A stretch of DNA of 64,000 nucleotides from Curtobacterium sp. S6 (GCF_000710345.2 NZ_JHEL01000015.1:1116001-1180000); one strand, 5' to 3'. Counted from the stretch's first letter, positions 8,252-18,330 are shown. Translations and numbers: made by a program. Notes: a model not told the origin generated them from the sequence alone.

Positions 8252-9585
8252 GACCCCTCCGTCGAGACGCCGTGACGGTCCCCGCCGAAGGTAATCCTCC
8301 GACCGGATCGAGAGGTCTCGGTGGACGAGACGGCGGGTTCCCGGGAGATTCTCTCCTCCGCCAGGTGACCGATTCCGTCGACGAGTTCCGCGAGCGGACG
8401 TCGCAGGGGCTTCCGGTAAGCCAATTCCATGATTCGCCCGGCCTCATAGGCTTCGGGAGCGGCCCGCAGATGCGGGATGACCGCGGCCAACGAGTCCGTA
8501 CCGACGATCTCGGCCGCCTCACGATCGGAGACGTCGCACCACCGCAGGCCCGTCCCCACCACGAGCACGGGCACCGTCCCCTGCCACCGGCGATAGATGG
8601 ACTGCGCGTTCGCGAGCCCTCGCACGGTGAAGGGAACAACCAGGACCAGACAGGAGTAGTCGGCCGGGCTCGCGAAGTCTCCGGATTCCTCGGAGGGTTC
8701 GAAATCCGCGCCGACGTCCACGATCACCGGTCCCTGCCCCGATAACGCCACGATCGCGTCACGGCGACGCGTGGCATCGGTCGCCCTCCCCGGTTCGTCC
8801 CCCGTGCCGTTGGTGATCACCGGAATTCCGTGCGGGGCGGGTAACGAGGAGAGGAGTCGAGCACCGTCCGGGAGGGTCGGAAGGGCCTCGATATCCAGCC
8901 ATCGTGCGCCTCCGACGAGGTCGGCCGACATGCAGGCGTCGAGCGCGACGCTGCCCGGAACCGCGTCGATCACGACCGGCGCTTGCCCATCGTCCTTCAT
9001 CCGCAAGGCCGTCCACAGAACGAGGGACGTGGCCCCGATTCCTCCGCAGGATCCCATGACCGCGATCTTCGGCCAGGTATCACGCTCCCGCCCCGAGACC
9101 GTCAGCCGGTCGGCCAGCCACAGCCGGCCCTGCGGAAACATGACGACTTCGGGTATCCCCCAGTTTTCGGGCATGCACCGGGCGACGGACCAGGGATCGG
9201 CTCCCCCTGGGACTCCGACCACCACGCACATCTCGGGTCGCGTCGCGACGGGCGCGGATCGGAGCAGGGAACGCGCCACGTCGGCCTCGACAACCACGAT
9301 GTCGCGCCTGGTCCACCGCGGCCCATCCGCGACGCTAGAGCGTCGAAAGGGCAGGTCAGCGGCCTGTGCGATGTCTTCTATGACGCGCAGAAAACTGCGC
9401 CGCTCTCCATAGGCGACCACGCCTCGCGCGGAGATCGCCGAGCGCGCTTGGTGGGAGTGCCTTCGGGATATTTCGTCCACAAATGACTCGGGGCCCAACG
9501 GGGTGGGGACCTGTGAGACGTGCGAAAGGGTTTTCATGACGGCAGGTTGCCGCAAGGTGCGACCCGCGGGGCGAACCAAGGACAT
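8248..9585 (-). CDS. ssd: Septum site-determining/CpaE-like protein Ssd
   Basis: A 445-residue member of the CpaE/MinD-like group that heads helicase-linked Tad operons (Rv3660c, 'Ssd', in mycobacteria). The ParA-type P-loop is degenerate: 'MGSCGGIGATSLVL' lacks both lysines of a deviant Walker A, yet the later 'VVIDAVPGSVALDACM' and 'PVIVDVGADF' strands keep the fold. Overexpression of the mycobacterial protein affects septum placement; in Caulobacter, CpaE localises the pilus machine. Start is uncertain: ATG 9585 has a weak GGA 6 nt upstream, and ATG 9537 has none. Confidence 0.82.
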   Translation of the reverse strand: MSLVRPAGRTLRQPAVMKTLSHVSQVPTPLGPESFVDEISRRHSHQARSAISARGVVAYGERRSFLRVIEDIAQAADLPFRRSSVADGPRWTRRDIVVVEADVARSLLRSAPVATRPEMCVVVGVPGGADPWSVARCMPENWGIPEVVMFPQGRLWLADRLTVSGRERDTWPKIAVMGSCGGIGATSLVLWTALRMKDDGQAPVVIDAVPGSVALDACMSADLVGGARWLDIEALPTLPDGARLLSSLPAPHGIPVITNGTGDEPGRATDATRRRDAIVALSGQGPVIVDVGADFEPSEESGDFASPADYSCLVLVVPFTVRGLANAQSIYRRWQGTVPVLVVGTGLRWCDVSDREAAEIVGTDSLAAVIPHLRAAPEAYEAGRIMELAYRKPLRRPLAELVDGIGHLAEERISREPAVSSTETSRSGRRITFGGDRHGVSTEGS

Positions 9586-9653
9586 GTAATTCCACGCGAT
9601 GGGGACGGTTCCGGACCCTTCCCCCGAAACCTACCGGTTGTGTACGAGCCGGC

Positions 9654-10007
9654 TCAGTCCACGTCGAAATACAGGTCGTAGTGCAACGCACACCGTTCGT
9701 TGAACTCCGCCCCGCACATCGGACAGGTTGAAACGGACATGTATTGAGCTATCGTGATCTCTCTCCGGCACACGCCGCAGAGGATCGCGGGGACGTCGCG
9801 TTCGTCCCGGGCCCAGGTCCGCGCCGGGTGATTCGCTTCCGCATCGTGGCACCGGTGGCAGGGAAAGTACCGCCCGCAACACTTGAACTTGATGGCCACG
9901 ATGTCCTGGGCAGTCCCGTAGTGAACGCACCGCGTCTGGTCGTCGATGACCTGACCGTAGACGTCGGGCCGGCCGGTGGCCTGGGGGCATTTCTCGGAAT
10001 TATCCAC
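9654..10007 (-). CDS. CHY-type zinc finger protein
   Basis: A 117-residue protein made of a CHY zinc finger. 'CVHYGTAQDIVAIKFKCC' is followed by 'YFPCHRCHDAEANHPA', 'CGVCRREITIAQYM' and 'CPMCGAEFN..CALHYDLYF', giving at least eleven Cys/His ligands, enough for about three zinc ions. In eukaryotes the domain belongs to ubiquitin ligases; in bacteria its function is unknown. GTG 10007 is chosen (VDNSEKCPQ) with GAGG only 3 nt upstream. The long open frame beyond it is antisense to the polymerase gene. It is divergent from that gene, with 42 nt between starts, so their promoters must overlap. Confidence 0.85.
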   Translation of the reverse strand: MDNSEKCPQATGRPDVYGQVIDDQTRCVHYGTAQDIVAIKFKCCGRYFPCHRCHDAEANHPARTWARDERDVPAILCGVCRREITIAQYMSVSTCPMCGAEFNERCALHYDLYFDVD

Positions 10008-10049
10008 AAGCCTCAACGTACCTCCTCGACAGGGCGGGATAATGGACCC

Positions 10050-11822
10050 ATGCTCATCGTGATCGGTCCCGAAACCTCGGACCGCCCCTCGGACCCGGAG
10101 GCGGCGCCCTGGTGCGCGGTCTCTCTCCAACGCGGGGCCGAGGGGAGCCGCAAGCGCTTCGCTCTCGGCCACCTTCCCGCATTCGTTCGGTCGGTGCTCG
10201 ATCACGCCCCCGAACCGCATCGCATCCGGTGGGTGTGGTCGTCGACCAGGGCGGTCTATCCACGTCTCGTGGCCGCCGGCGTGACGGTCTCCCGGTGCTG
10301 GGACCTCACGCTCTGCCAGACGATCCTGTCCCACGCGGCCACGCTGACCGACAATGGACTCGGCTACTCTCCCACCGTCGAGCTCAACGAATCGCCGCAC
10401 GGGCCTGCCGGTGGGCTCCCGGCAGCTCGCGTCGATCCGCAGCAAACGTCGCTCTTCGAAGCCCCCGCGCGCCCGTCGGAGCCCGCGATCCTCACGATCG
10501 ATGCCCTCGTGACCGAGCTGGAAGCCCAGCAGCAAGCGGTCGCGGAGGCGCCCGGGCGGCGTCGCCTCCAACTCTTGCTGGCCGCCGAATCCCAGGGAAG
10601 CCTGGTTGCCGCCGAGATGTATCACGAAGGCCTACCGTGGAGCTCCGAACGCCACCGAGGGATCCTTGATGACCGGCTCGGCCCGGAGCCTCGCGAAGGG
10701 CACCGCCCCGCACGCATGCAGGCCCTGGCCGAGGCCATCGCGGCCAGGCTCGGCTCCGATCACCTCAACCCCGACTCACCGCAGGATTTGCTCCGCGCGC
10801 TCAGGGCCGCCGGGGTTGAGGTCGCCTCGACCCGGAAGTGGGAGCTCACCGAGTGGGCGGACCACGGGGGCAACCATCGTCGGCAACGCTTCGACCTCAT
10901 CGCCCCGATCCTCGAGTACAAACAGCTGTACCGGTTATGGACCGCCAATGGGTGGCATTGGGTCAGGGACTGGGTCAGAGATGAGCGTTTCCATCCCGCC
11001 TACGTCGTCGGCGGGGTAGTGACCGGCCGTTGGGCGGCCCACGGCGGGGGCGCCATGCAGATTCCCCAGATCGTGCGCGACGCGGTGCGCGCCGACCCGG
11101 AGCATCTGCTGACCGTGGCCGATGCCTCGCAGGTCGAGCCCCGAATTTTGGCCGCCATGTCGGCAGACGCGGCCCTGGCCGTCGCCGGCCGGGGCAAGGA
11201 TCTGTACCGGGGCATCGCGGAACTGGGGCAAAGAACCGGTTCGCCCCTTAAAGACCGCCCGGCGGCGAAGGTTGCCCTGTTGGGCGCCATGTACGGCGCG
11301 ACCTCCGGCGAGGCGGGCTCGCTGGCCCCGCATCTCAAACGGCTCTTCCCCGACGCTATTGGCTTGGTCGAACGTGCCGCGGCCACGGGCGAGCAAGGCG
11401 GTCAGGTCACGACGTGGCTCGGCAGAACCTCCCCGGCTCCGGACCAATCCTGGGTCGACGCGGTGCGCGATGTCAGCACCTCGGCCGCGGAATCACGATC
11501 CCGAACCATGTCGCGTTCCCAGGGGCGGTTCACCCGGAATTTCGTCGTCCAGGGAACGGCCGCCGAATGGGCGCTGTGTTGGATGGGCGAGATCCGCCGG
11601 CGACTCCGCAACGAGGGCTCCGGAGGCCCGGCGCTGAAGACCACCCTCGTGTTCTTCGTTCATGACGAGGTCGTCCTCCACGGACCTGCCGAGGAAGCCG
11701 AGACCGTCTCCGGGATCGTCGAGGAGTCGGCTGCCGCCGCGGGGCGCTTGCTCTTTGGCGAGGCTCCCGTGGACTTTCCCTTGACGATCGCGACCGTCGA
11801 GTCGTACGCCGACGCCAAGTGA
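10050..11822 (+). CDS. Stand-alone family A DNA polymerase with degenerate 3'-5' exonuclease domain
   Basis: A 590-residue PolA-like enzyme of the actinobacterial 'bifunctional exonuclease/polymerase' family. There is no 5'-nuclease domain. Polymerase motifs are intact: motif A DASQVEPRILAAMS (~residue 357), the O-helix pattern R-x3-K-x7-YG ('RPAAKVALLGAMYG') and motif C 'FFVHDEVVLHG' (~537). The N-terminal ~150 residues occupy the exonuclease position but show no DxE pair, so proofreading is probably absent. ATG 10050 is taken because the upstream frame is antisense to the CHY gene. Role is inferred as repair or translesion synthesis; this is not the main PolA. Confidence 0.85.
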   Translation: MLIVIGPETSDRPSDPEAAPWCAVSLQRGAEGSRKRFALGHLPAFVRSVLDHAPEPHRIRWVWSSTRAVYPRLVAAGVTVSRCWDLTLCQTILSHAATLTDNGLGYSPTVELNESPHGPAGGLPAARVDPQQTSLFEAPARPSEPAILTIDALVTELEAQQQAVAEAPGRRRLQLLLAAESQGSLVAAEMYHEGLPWSSERHRGILDDRLGPEPREGHRPARMQALAEAIAARLGSDHLNPDSPQDLLRALRAAGVEVASTRKWELTEWADHGGNHRRQRFDLIAPILEYKQLYRLWTANGWHWVRDWVRDERFHPAYVVGGVVTGRWAAHGGGAMQIPQIVRDAVRADPEHLLTVADASQVEPRILAAMSADAALAVAGRGKDLYRGIAELGQRTGSPLKDRPAAKVALLGAMYGATSGEAGSLAPHLKRLFPDAIGLVERAAATGEQGGQVTTWLGRTSPAPDQSWVDAVRDVSTSAAESRSRTMSRSQGRFTRNFVVQGTAAEWALCWMGEIRRRLRNEGSGGPALKTTLVFFVHDEVVLHGPAEEAETVSGIVEESAAAAGRLLFGEAPVDFPLTIATVESYADAK

Positions 11823-11844
11823 CCCGCGCGGGGCGGACGCGGGA

Positions 11845-12603
11845 TCAGATCGGCGCGGGCTTCTTCCGTTGCCGGTCCCACGGCTCGTCCCAGCCCAGCT
11901 CGTGGAGCACCCGGTCCAGGACCACCCCGGTGAATCCCCAGATGGTCACGGGGCCGTCCGCGGAATGCACCTCGAAGGCCGGCGATTTGTAGGTCGAAGG
12001 ACCCCGCGTGATGGTCGCGTAGTACCGGTGCTCGGCGTTCGTCAGGTCTCGCACGGGCACGCGGAACACCTGAGCGGATTCCGCGGCGTCGACGACCTCG
12101 ACCGGCGACGGCGAGACCCACCACCCCAGCACGGGCGTGACCATGAAATTGCTGACGGGCAAGGGCACCGGCGCCAGCCTCCCCAGAACGGTCACCCCCG
12201 AGCGGTCCAGCCCGGTCTCCTCCACGGCCTCACGCAGCGCGGCCTCCACGAAAGGATCCTCGGACTCCCGATCCTCCGGGTCGACTTTTCCTCCTGGGAA
12301 GGCCGGCTGTCCGGCGTGTTGTCGGAGCGAATCGGAGCGGACCACGATCAGCACGTCGAGGTCATCCCCCACCGCCCCGGCTGCGCCGGGCCGGGAGGTC
12401 GCCGGCGCGTCGTCGAGAACGCCGAAGAGGATCAAGACCGCCGCGTCGCGTACCGTCTCCGGGTCGATTCCGCCGATACGCCAGGGCTCTCGGTCGTCCA
12501 TCACGATCTCCGACCCCCGCGCGGCGAGTTCGCGCAGGTCGTCCAGGGCACGGCGATCCGTCTCGTCAGGCGCCAAGGCTGTAACCCTCCCGTCGAAGCT
12601 CAC
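11845..12603 (-). CDS. NUDIX hydrolase, CoA-pyrophosphatase-like
   Basis: A 252-residue NUDIX protein. The NUDIX box reads 'FPGGKVDPEDRESEDPF' then 'VEAALREAVEETGLD', keeping the REAVEE core. The protein resembles the CoA/NADH-diphosphatase-like group ('VVRSDSLRQHAGQPAFPGG') that in actinobacteria follows nth. GTG 12603 gives a 38-nt overlap with nth. A TTG at 12576 has GGGAGG 9 nt upstream and only an 11-nt overlap, so it may be the real start. The exact substrate is not known. Confidence 0.85.
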   Translation of the reverse strand: MSFDGRVTALAPDETDRRALDDLRELAARGSEIVMDDREPWRIGGIDPETVRDAAVLILFGVLDDAPATSRPGAAGAVGDDLDVLIVVRSDSLRQHAGQPAFPGGKVDPEDRESEDPFVEAALREAVEETGLDRSGVTVLGRLAPVPLPVSNFMVTPVLGWWVSPSPVEVVDAAESAQVFRVPVRDLTNAEHRYYATITRGPSTYKSPAFEVHSADGPVTIWGFTGVVLDRVLHELGWDEPWDRQRKKPAPI

Positions 12604-13444
12604 GCCGCGTGGCCCCTTCCAAGAACCGTCGGTGGAGCTCTTCGCGGCCCGGCGTGAATTCGTAGCGCAGGAGTTTCTCCGCGGCCTCCTCGTCCGTTTC
12701 GCCGAGGCCGTAGGACGGACAAAGATCCGCGATCGGGCACACCCCGCAGGCCGGGGTCTTCGCGTGGCAGATGCGACGGCCGTGATAGATCAGGCGGTGG
12801 GAGAGCATCGTCCAATCCGATCGTTCGAAGAGATCGGAGACATCTCGTTCCACCTTGACGGGGTCTTCGTGTCGGGTGAACTCAAGCCTCCTGGCCAGGC
12901 GCCCAAAATGCGTATCCACCGTCAGCCCCGGTTCGTCAAACGCATTGCCGAGAACGACGAAGGCGGTCTTCCGTCCCACCCCTGCCAAACTGGTCAGCTC
13001 CGAAAGGGTACGGGGCACCTGACCATCGAATTCGTCCACGACCTGGCGCGAAAGGGACATGATGGACCGGGTCTTGGCCCGGTAGAACCCCAGGGGGTGG
13101 ACGATGTCCTCGACGTCTTCGGCGGAGGCGCAGGACAGGGCCTCGGGCGTCGGGTAGGCCTCGAAGAGCCGCGGAGTGACCGAGTTGACCTTCACGTCCG
13201 TGGTCTGCGCCGAGAGGACCGTGGCCACGAGCAGCTCGAAGGGATTGCCGAAGTCGAGTTCCGCCACGGCGTAGGGATAGGTCTCGCCCAAGATCCGGTT
13301 GATCTTCCGAGCGCGCCTCACGAGCCCTCGGTGTGTTTCCTCCACGCCGGTCCGCCGTCTCTTGGCGGCTCCGGCGCGCGCCTTCGCGTCCGGGACCTGC
13401 CGGATCTCGAGACTGGGCCGCTGGTTATGGTCTTCGACGGTCAT
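12566..13444 (-). CDS. nth: Endonuclease III
   Basis: A DNA glycosylase/AP lyase for oxidised pyrimidines (base excision repair), 292 residues. Visible: 'LLVATVLSAQTTDVKVN', the helix-hairpin-helix 'LTSLAGVGRKTAFVVLGNAF' with the catalytic Lys, the catalytic Asp in VDTHFGRLARR, and a [4Fe-4S] motif C-x6-C-x2-C-x5-C ('CHAKTPACGVCPIADLC'). The N-terminal ~50 residues are a basic extension. ATG 13444 (MTVEDHNQRP) is preferred over the open frame to 13558, which would run into the acsA promoter region. It overlaps the NUDIX gene and is probably co-transcribed with it. Confidence 0.93.
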   Translation of the reverse strand: MTVEDHNQRPSLEIRQVPDAKARAGAAKRRRTGVEETHRGLVRRARKINRILGETYPYAVAELDFGNPFELLVATVLSAQTTDVKVNSVTPRLFEAYPTPEALSCASAEDVEDIVHPLGFYRAKTRSIMSLSRQVVDEFDGQVPRTLSELTSLAGVGRKTAFVVLGNAFDEPGLTVDTHFGRLARRLEFTRHEDPVKVERDVSDLFERSDWTMLSHRLIYHGRRICHAKTPACGVCPIADLCPSYGLGETDEEAAEKLLRYEFTPGREELHRRFLEGATRRELRREGYSLGA

Positions 13445-13543
13445 ACGGCCCAACCTTACCCATCGCCGCGGGTGCGGGCGACGCCGATCCTCGTGGCCCA
13501 CGCCGGTCCCCAGATTTCCCTCGGTGCGAAACGACAGGGCACC

Positions 13544-13559
13544 AGTGATTCCCATCACG
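13544..13559. promoter_or_regulatory. Candidate GlxR/CRP operator upstream of acsA
   Basis: AGTGATTCCCATCACG: the core GTGA-N6-TCAC is a perfect inverted repeat with the spacing of the GlxR/CRP consensus TGTGA-N6-TCACA (8 of 10 consensus bases). It lies 76 nt before the acsA start, just upstream of a possible -10 (TACAGT, 13570-13575). The glxR gene is in this window at 17.6 kb. Binding is inferred. Confidence 0.5.
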
Positions 13560-13591
13560 AGATGTCCATTACAGTGGGAAAAAGACGCACA

Positions 13592-13611
13592 CGCGGACGA
13601 TATCGTCCGCG
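13592..13611. promoter_or_regulatory. 20-nt perfect palindrome in the acsA leader
   Basis: CGCGGACGATATCGTCCGCG is a perfect palindrome located 24 nt before the acsA start codon and about 17-36 nt after the possible -10. It could be an operator for a dimeric regulator, or an RNA hairpin in the leader. It does not match an operator I recognise. As RNA its tight loop would need a few central pairs to open. Confidence 0.55.
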
Positions 13612-13635
13612 ATCGATCACACGAGAGGAAGAACA

Positions 13636-15573
<1,938 letters not shown>

Positions 15574-15590
15574 GGCCCGGATCGCTCCCC

Positions 15591-15632
15591 AACGACGGGC
15601 GCCCCGAAGAAATCTTCGGGGCGCCCGTCGTT
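15591..15632. terminator. Strong hairpin terminator after acsA
   Basis: A perfect 20-bp inverted repeat (15591-15610 with 15613-15632) immediately after acsA. The loop is effectively AAAU, closed by GAAGA/UCUUC. No clear T-run follows, as is common in high-G+C actinobacteria. Confidence 0.8.
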
Positions 15633-15663
15633 GCGTTGAGATTCGACATGCCAGAATGTGCCC

Positions 15664-16095
15664 ATGAGCAAACCGATCTTCGTCCTCAATGGCCCCAACC
15701 TCAACATGCTCGGCAGGCGCAAGCCGGAGATCTACGGGACCACGACCCTGGCCGATATCGAGGAGAAGGTCCGCGACCGCGGCGAAGAGCTCGGATTTGG
15801 GATCGAATTCATGCAGTCGAATCACGAGGGTGACCTCGTGGACGAGATCCAACGGGCCAGGGACGAGGCCTGCGCCATCATCATCAATCCCGCGGCCTTC
15901 ACGCACTATTCCATCGCGATCCATGATGCGCTGGAGGCCGCCGAACTACCCGTCGTCGAGGTTCATCTGTCGAATGTTCATCGCCGGGAAGACTTTCGTC
16001 ACCTGTCGTACGTCTCGCTCCAGGCGGAGACCGTGATCGCGGGCGCCGGCGCCTACGGCTACATCCTGGGCCTGGAATACCTGGCTCAGCGTTAG
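15664..16095 (+). CDS. aroQ: Type II 3-dehydroquinate dehydratase
   Basis: A small dodecameric shikimate-pathway enzyme (143 residues) converting 3-dehydroquinate to 3-dehydroshikimate. Family motifs: '[20 protein letters not shown]' (Tyr and Arg of the lid), '[13 protein letters not shown]', '[10 protein letters not shown]' with the catalytic His, and '[19 protein letters not shown]'. ATG 15664 gives the usual N-terminus; GTG 15658 is possible. No ribosome site is obvious. It stands apart from other aro genes. Its TAG stop overlaps the convergent marP stop: both stops share bases in 'ttag'. Confidence 0.95.
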   Translation: MSKPIFVLNGPNLNMLGRRKPEIYGTTTLADIEEKVRDRGEELGFGIEFMQSNHEGDLVDEIQRARDEACAIIINPAAFTHYSIAIHDALEAAELPVVEVHLSNVHRREDFRHLSYVSLQAETVIAGAGAYGYILGLEYLAQR

Positions 16096-17270
16096 CCCGC
16101 CGTGCACTGCCCCGTTCCGACGGGTTCGGTGCTCGTGGTCGCGGCGTCCAGAGTCGGATGCAACTCCGTCATGGACAGCGCGTAACCGGTCTCGCCCTGG
16201 GTGGCCTTGGCAAAGATCACTCCGATCACCTGGCCCTGCCCGTTGAGCAATGGGCCGCCCGAATTACCCTCCTGGACGTTAGCCGCCAACTGATACATTT
16301 CGCGCGGACTATTAGTGACACCATTCTGGGTCTTGGTGGTCGTATATTGCAGACCCTGGATCGACGCCGGACGTGACATGAACGGCCCGCCGAGGTCGTA
16401 ACCCATGATGGTCGCAGTATCGCCGGCCTTTCCGTTCTCTCCCAAGTCGAGAGGTTGTGCCGAAAGGTCCGGGGCATCGAGCACCGCCAGATCCTTTTCC
16501 GGGTTGAAGGCCACGACCTTGGCCTGCACCGTCTGCCCGCCGCGCGTCTGCACGATGGGATTCGTGACACCGGCGACCACGTGCGCATTGGTGACGATGT
16601 GGTCATTCGCCGCGACGAAACCCGAACCCGACTGGTTCTGCGCGCAGGCATCCGCGGCGCCGTTAATCTTGACGACGGACGCCATGGCCGCGTCCAGCCC
16701 ATCCGTCTGCGGCGCATCAATGGTGGGGGCGGCCTGCTCGGGGAAGAGCTGCTCGCTCAGCCGAGGAATGCCGGACTGTTGGAGCGCCGCCGCCCGCGCC
16801 TGGGCGATACCGCGCTGGACCGGTTCGGGAGTGATGCCTTCGAGCGCCGTGATGACCTTGGAGTTACCGACGGTCGTCGAAATCGCGGGAACCCCGAATT
16901 GCGTGACGGAGAAGCTCAAGACCACGATGACGAGCGCGCAGGTCACCAAGTTCAGCAGCGCACCGCCGATGCGGTCGAGCACTCCGAGCCCCGTGCGCTC
17001 GGTGATCCTGCGCAACGGACGCCCCAAGGCGATGCCGAGGGCCTGGCCCACGAGGATGAGCACGACGATGCTGGCCACGGCGACCGCGATCTTCCACCCA
17101 CCGTCGACCCGTTCGACGAGGAACGGAGTGACGTAGAAAGCCGCCACGGCTCCCGCGATGAATCCGACCACCGCCCCCAGGGTCAGGAAGAAGCCCCGGG
17201 CGTATCCGCCCAGGAGGTAGGCCAGCAGGACCAGGATGAGTATCCAGTCGAGAACAGTCAGGTCAGTCAT
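16092..17270 (-). CDS. marP: MarP-like membrane serine protease (CvpA plus trypsin-like domains)
   Basis: A 392-residue protein with four N-terminal membrane helices of the CvpA/colicin V production type (residues ~5-150) and an extracytoplasmic chymotrypsin-like protease domain. The triad is readable: His in VTNAHVVAG, Asp in [10 protein letters not shown], Ser in EGNSGGPLL. In mycobacteria MarP (Rv3671c) is needed for acid and oxidative stress resistance, cleaving the peptidoglycan hydrolase RipA. ATG 17270 (MTDLTVLDW) is chosen over 17288. It converges on aroQ with a 4-nt overlap and diverges from glxR across a 284-nt gap. Confidence 0.9.
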   Translation of the reverse strand: MTDLTVLDWILILVLLAYLLGGYARGFFLTLGAVVGFIAGAVAAFYVTPFLVERVDGGWKIAVAVASIVVLILVGQALGIALGRPLRRITERTGLGVLDRIGGALLNLVTCALVIVVLSFSVTQFGVPAISTTVGNSKVITALEGITPEPVQRGIAQARAAALQQSGIPRLSEQLFPEQAAPTIDAPQTDGLDAAMASVVKINGAADACAQNQSGSGFVAANDHIVTNAHVVAGVTNPIVQTRGGQTVQAKVVAFNPEKDLAVLDAPDLSAQPLDLGENGKAGDTATIMGYDLGGPFMSRPASIQGLQYTTTKTQNGVTNSPREMYQLAANVQEGNSGGPLLNGQGQVIGVIFAKATQGETGYALSMTELHPTLDAATTSTEPVGTGQCTAG

Positions 17271-17554
17271 GTGTAGAACACCAATCATCGCGAACGGATC
17301 GCAAAAAAGCCGTGGTCGGTGGAGCCTTTGACGTTACCCGCCTCACCTGACAGAGTGCTCAAACATTTCTCGGTCTACACGCTCAGCGTGAAGAGATGGT
17401 CCCCTCTGTGGCGGATTCGACATGTAGCTTATAGAGTGGCTTCCAGATCCGTTGAATTTGTCACATGAGGCCACAGTCCCGCTTATCGGCAGGATTGTTG
17501 AGATGCAGGATATGCATCCGGCCTCAGATAAGACCCTGACCACTGAGGAGAATT

Positions 17555-18232
17555 ATGGATATCGAGGTTCTGCGCAGGGCGCCGCTTTTCGCAACTCTTG
17601 ACGATGAGGCTTTTGCCGCCCTGACCGACGACCTGACCGAGGTGGACCTCTCCCGCGGGGCAACCCTGTTCTACGAGGGCGATCCCGGGGATCAGCTGTA
17701 CTTTGTCGTCTCCGGCAAGATCAAGCTGGGACGCACCGCTTCCGATGGCCGCGAGAACCTGGTGGCCATCATGGGTCCGGGAGAGATCTTCGGCGAGATG
17801 GCGCTCTTCGACCCGGGCCCCCGCTCGACCTCCGCTACCGCCGTCTCGGAAACCCGCCTCGCCGGCGTCAAGCACTCCAGCCTCAAGAAGGCCATGGATA
17901 AGAGCCCGTCGATTTCGGGTCAGGTCCTCCAGGCGTTGGCCCGTCGCCTCCGCCGCACCAACGAGAACCTCGCGGATCTGGTCTTCTCCGACGTTCCCGG
18001 CCGCGTGTCCAAGGCCCTGCTCGACCTCGCGGACCGTTTTGGCCGCCCGGCTACGGACGGCATCCTCGTGGCTCACGAGCTCACGCAGGAAGAGCTGGCC
18101 CAGCTGGTCGGCGCGTCGCGCGAAACCGTCAACAAGGCCCTCGCGGAATTCGTTCAGCGCGGCTGGATCAGGCTCGAAGCCCGGGCCGTGGTGATCCTCG
18201 ACCTCCAGCGTCTCCGCCAGCGAAGCCGGTAA
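17555..18232 (+). CDS. glxR: cAMP-dependent global regulator GlxR (Crp/Fnr family)
   Basis: A 225-residue dimeric cAMP-binding regulator. N-terminal cyclic-nucleotide domain with 'GEIFGEMALFDPGPRSTSA' (the cAMP-binding pocket with Arg-Ser/Thr), the dimer helix, then a C-terminal winged helix 'ELTQEELAQLVGASRETVNK' (~residues 172-191). The sequence 'LARRLRRTNENLADLVFSDVPGRVSKALL' (split) is close to Corynebacterium GlxR as I remember it, making orthology likely. The start ATG is well supported by GAGGAG 5 nt upstream. The 284-nt upstream gap must hold its promoter: a CACGC-N3-GCGTG dyad lies at 17378-17390 and a possible -10 TATAGA at 17430. A T-rich terminator follows. Confidence 0.93.
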   Translation: MDIEVLRRAPLFATLDDEAFAALTDDLTEVDLSRGATLFYEGDPGDQLYFVVSGKIKLGRTASDGRENLVAIMGPGEIFGEMALFDPGPRSTSATAVSETRLAGVKHSSLKKAMDKSPSISGQVLQALARRLRRTNENLADLVFSDVPGRVSKALLDLADRFGRPATDGILVAHELTQEELAQLVGASRETVNKALAEFVQRGWIRLEARAVVILDLQRLRQRSR

Positions 18233-18265
18233 TGAATACCCCCGCTCGCCCCTGACGGCGAACGG

Positions 18266-18301
18266 AAAAGGCCGGGTGCTTTACCGCACCCGGCCTTTTT
18301 T
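18266..18301 (+). terminator. Intrinsic terminator after glxR
   Basis: A 14-bp stem (18266-18279 with 18286-18299), 6-nt loop, and a run of six T (18296-18301). The A-run on the other side lets it work for the opposite strand too. Confidence 0.88.
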
Positions 18302-18330
18302 ATGTCCCCCGCGACGGCCGCGAGCCGCGC

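Noticed and set aside
10008-10625. Extension of the CHY protein by about 206 residues
   Set aside because: The extension is antisense to the polymerase gene and has no domain; the CHY fold is complete from GTG 10007.
17378-17390. CACGC-N3-GCGTG dyad upstream of glxR as a GlxR autoregulatory site
   Set aside because: Sequence and spacing do not fit TGTGA-N6-TCACA; kept only as an unexplained dyad in the gene entry.
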